Positions 62,501-64,000 of a DNA stretch of 64,000 nucleotides are shown piece after piece; positions within the stretch are counted from its first letter, which is position 1, and each line of letters begins with the position of its first letter. This DNA is from Vanilla planifolia. Taxonomy: Eukaryota; Streptophyta; Magnoliopsida; Asparagales; Orchidaceae. The notes under the pieces were generated by a model that was given only the letters and a program-made list of their open reading frames with translations, did not search any database and was not told where the DNA came from. The stretch is taken from contig CM043869.1 of assembly GCA_023846275.1 (NCBI GenBank), positions 39,892,737 through 39,956,736 on the forward strand, given 5' to 3'. The position numbers and the translations under genes were made by a program.

Positions 62501-64000
62501 AAGTGATATCAAATATTGGAAATGAGCCTCGCCAAATTGGGCTTTGCCATACATGACTTTGTTGCAATGGAATCAAATGATTGATATTCCTTTGTACTCC
62601 ACTTTCTTGCAAAGTCGACCACAAGGTTCTTGGAATCAAACAATGTAAAGTTCACTTGGGACTACATCCAAGTTGATGGCGAAGAAAGCCTTCCATGATC
62701 ATCCCCTCTTAGCTCATTAACTGACATTTGGCACAGCTATTGACTCAGCATTCAGCCCAGACCCAGTTCCAGTGGAACTAGAAGTTTAGAGGGAAGGCGA
62801 GAGAAGTCCTTGAGCGCAGCAAGGAATAGATTTAGATTTTGACAATTAACAAGCACACAGAACTCTCGTGGATAACAAAATCCCACTCATCTTCCCCATG
62901 CTTCACTGAAATAAAGGCTTGAACACCTTGTGGGCGATGGGCAAAAAGATGCAATATCCATTGCCATTGACAAGCACACCACCTGCTTCATATGTTGTGA
63001 GATCCTCAAAACTTTGAGGGGCTCCTCCTAAGGATGGCGTCCTTGTCATTTTCTTTTGTCTTAGAAGAAGAGAGGTCAATCACCTGCACAGAGACATGCA
63101 TGAACACACCACACACCACACACCACACACCACACATCACACACCACACACATCAAGCTACACTGCACAGCTCTTGCAGCTTTGCACTTGGCGATGTCCA
63201 CTGCAGCCACTGTCCCCCTTTGGTAGATCCTCTATCATACAGACTTTGTACCTGCCAATGCACTACCCATATACTCTTCTCACTTAGCACCTTACCCTCT
63301 GGAACCAAAATAGAGAAGGCCGCCATCTGCTGGCAATGTAGTCCACACACTCAGTTCTTCCCCTTGCTCATACTTGCACACCTGCACATTGTAATCGCAA
63401 TGGCCTGAGTAAAAAAGCTTATGTTAGATACATGTAGCTGCTGGTTATTTTTATTCAGTCAACTTTATTCTTTTGGTTAAATGCCTCGAAGTCTTCTAAA
63501 ATGCAAAGGGATCAAAAGCTCATATTTTGGTTTTTGCGAGATGTATTCCTTCTATGAAAGTACCTGAGAAGTTTTTGCATCAAACTTGGCATTATAGTGC
63601 TTAATAAGTGATTGATGTTGGCTATTTCACTAAGACTTATCACTGAATACATAATAAACGGGTATATGTAATTTCTTGTAATTAGTTGTGAATACAGAGA
63701 GCTTGTCTGAAATTGGTGAATTTGTTCAGCTATTAGTGAGGCATTTTATTCCTTTTTTTGGTGAAAACCTGTGCCTCTTGAATAATAAACAACCTTGGAA
63801 TTAAAGCTTCTAACTCACTCTAAGTTCCATGATGTTCGGACAGAGCATTGACTTTAATTGCACTTTTTATGGTTTGGTATTATGTTTTGGTGCATGTCCT
63901 ACTAGTTGCATAAACAGTAAATATTACAGATTCTTAGTAAAACCTTGATGAAAGTTTTGACATTGTAGCTGCACTCTTCTAAACACTGCAGACAGTTATT
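56597..64000 (+). CDS. Mitochondrial DEAD-box RNA helicase (RH9/RH53, PMH type), 5' part only
   Basis: Exon 1 is 56597-56995 (133 codons) ending before GTACTGG. The N-terminus is arginine and serine rich with few acids (MNFIFRKSANIVSSL, then RREFHLSTA), as in a mitochondrial presequence. The end, GLEISKLGISNEIVTSLAKKNITKLFPVQ, matches the Q-motif region of plant RH9/RH53 helicases, where LFPIQ is followed by (K/R)AVLEP. A phase-0 acceptor CTGCAG ends at 63991 and the next codons read T-V-I, which aligns with KAV, so exon 2 probably starts at 63992. The ATPase motifs lie beyond the window. Arabidopsis PMH1/PMH2 help group II intron splicing in mitochondria. Intron 1 (about 7.0 kb) contains an antisense LINE. 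The assignment rests on about 30 conserved residues. Confidence 0.8.
56996..59489. other. 5' part of helicase intron 1, unassigned
   Basis: Intronic. It likely includes the 3' end of the minus-strand LINE, but I found no readable RNase H or zf-RVT segment. An open minus frame of 104 codons (58921-59235) has no family match that I know. Confidence 0.4.
59490..61500 (-). mobile_element. Degenerate L1-type LINE (endonuclease and reverse transcriptase) antisense in helicase intron 1
   Basis: Read on the minus strand in shifting frames. At 61490-61265 YADENYHAKKYVRETI and VVTGDFKYILYQNNKP match the endonuclease VYASN..RERR.LW and (V)VGDFN.IL segments. At 61265-61040 DLLFVGPHMV and MAFFEATVMHLSWIRSNHY match DLGF.GP.FTW and the FPEATV.HL....SDH end. 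At about 60290-60140 FRTISLCIAIYNVV matches FRPISLCNVIYKII. At about 60050-59930 MKREFLNIVLHHLGFAKAWCKWVMACI matches the RT palm entry. At 59700-59530 LNSIMNICCDWLGHKV and RKHLNLPHTSLG match the segment after the YADD box. Many stops show it is inactive. Full ends are not resolved (perhaps 57.3-62.7 kb). Confidence 0.85.
61500..63100. other. 3' part of helicase intron 1, probably LINE ORF1 and flank
   Basis: Continuing the LINE on the minus strand, this would be where ORF1 lies. A 67-codon minus frame (62436-62639) has no clear match. Composition is similar to the LINE part. Confidence 0.35.
63104..63152. repeat. Short minisatellite, 7 bp unit (ACACACC-type)
   Basis: About seven units of CACACAC-C with one CACACATC variant, inside helicase intron 1. 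Plus-strand histidine/threonine repeats in the open frames here are only readings of this repeat. Confidence 0.9.

Noticed and set aside
63034-63408. Plus-strand frame with Thr/His repeats
   Set aside because: It is a reading of the ACACACC minisatellite inside the helicase intron.
1-64000. tRNA, rRNA, CRISPR array or prokaryotic-type operon
   Set aside because: No tRNA T-loop and A/B box pair, no rRNA segment and no regularly spaced identical repeats were seen; the window is plant nuclear DNA.

Overview
The window is plant nuclear DNA, most likely from a monocot. Its genes are split by GT-AG introns and belong to plant-specific families (class III HD-ZIP, type III patatin-related protein, plant GT17). 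First exons are clearly richer in G+C than the very AT-rich introns and spacers, which is usual in monocots. My guess is a non-grass monocot, possibly Zingiberales-like; that rests on remembered protein similarity and is not proven.

Layout. (1) 1037-10920, minus strand: a two-exon WD40 protein of the PAK1IP1/MAK11 type, with an 8.9 kb intron that carries remains of a LINE. (2) 10.9-38.4 kb: a long gene-poor stretch, mostly AT-rich, with a few GC-richer islands (11.3, 20.1-20.5, 23.4-23.55, 31.4-31.9 kb), a decayed minisatellite and several old direct duplications. (3) 39288-44163, plus strand: a complete 18-exon REVOLUTA-type class III HD-ZIP gene encoding 849 residues. Its miR165/166 site is split by intron 4, and a 32-codon upstream ORF lies in the leader. 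(4) 45643-46779, minus strand: an uninterrupted GT17 glycosyltransferase gene. (5) 49.8-50.7 kb, plus strand: the relic of a Ty1-copia integrase. (6) 51787-53446, minus strand: a three-exon type III patatin-related phospholipase-like gene. (7) From 56597 to the window edge, plus strand: the first exon of a mitochondrial DEAD-box RNA helicase (RH9/RH53, PMH type). Its roughly 7 kb first intron holds an antisense, heavily mutated L1-type LINE. A likely second exon begins nine bases before the window ends.

The genes form no operon or pathway; they are independent plant genes. The HD-ZIP III protein controls leaf polarity, vascular pattern and meristems. The WD40 protein is expected in ribosome assembly, the helicase in mitochondrial intron splicing, GT17 in Golgi glycan transfer, and the patatin-like protein in lipid and cell-wall-related growth. 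I found no tRNA, rRNA, CRISPR array or intact transposon, and nothing that is clearly a new system. The most informative points are the exon models, the miR166 site, the LINE-loaded first introns, and a few unexplained islands and repeats.
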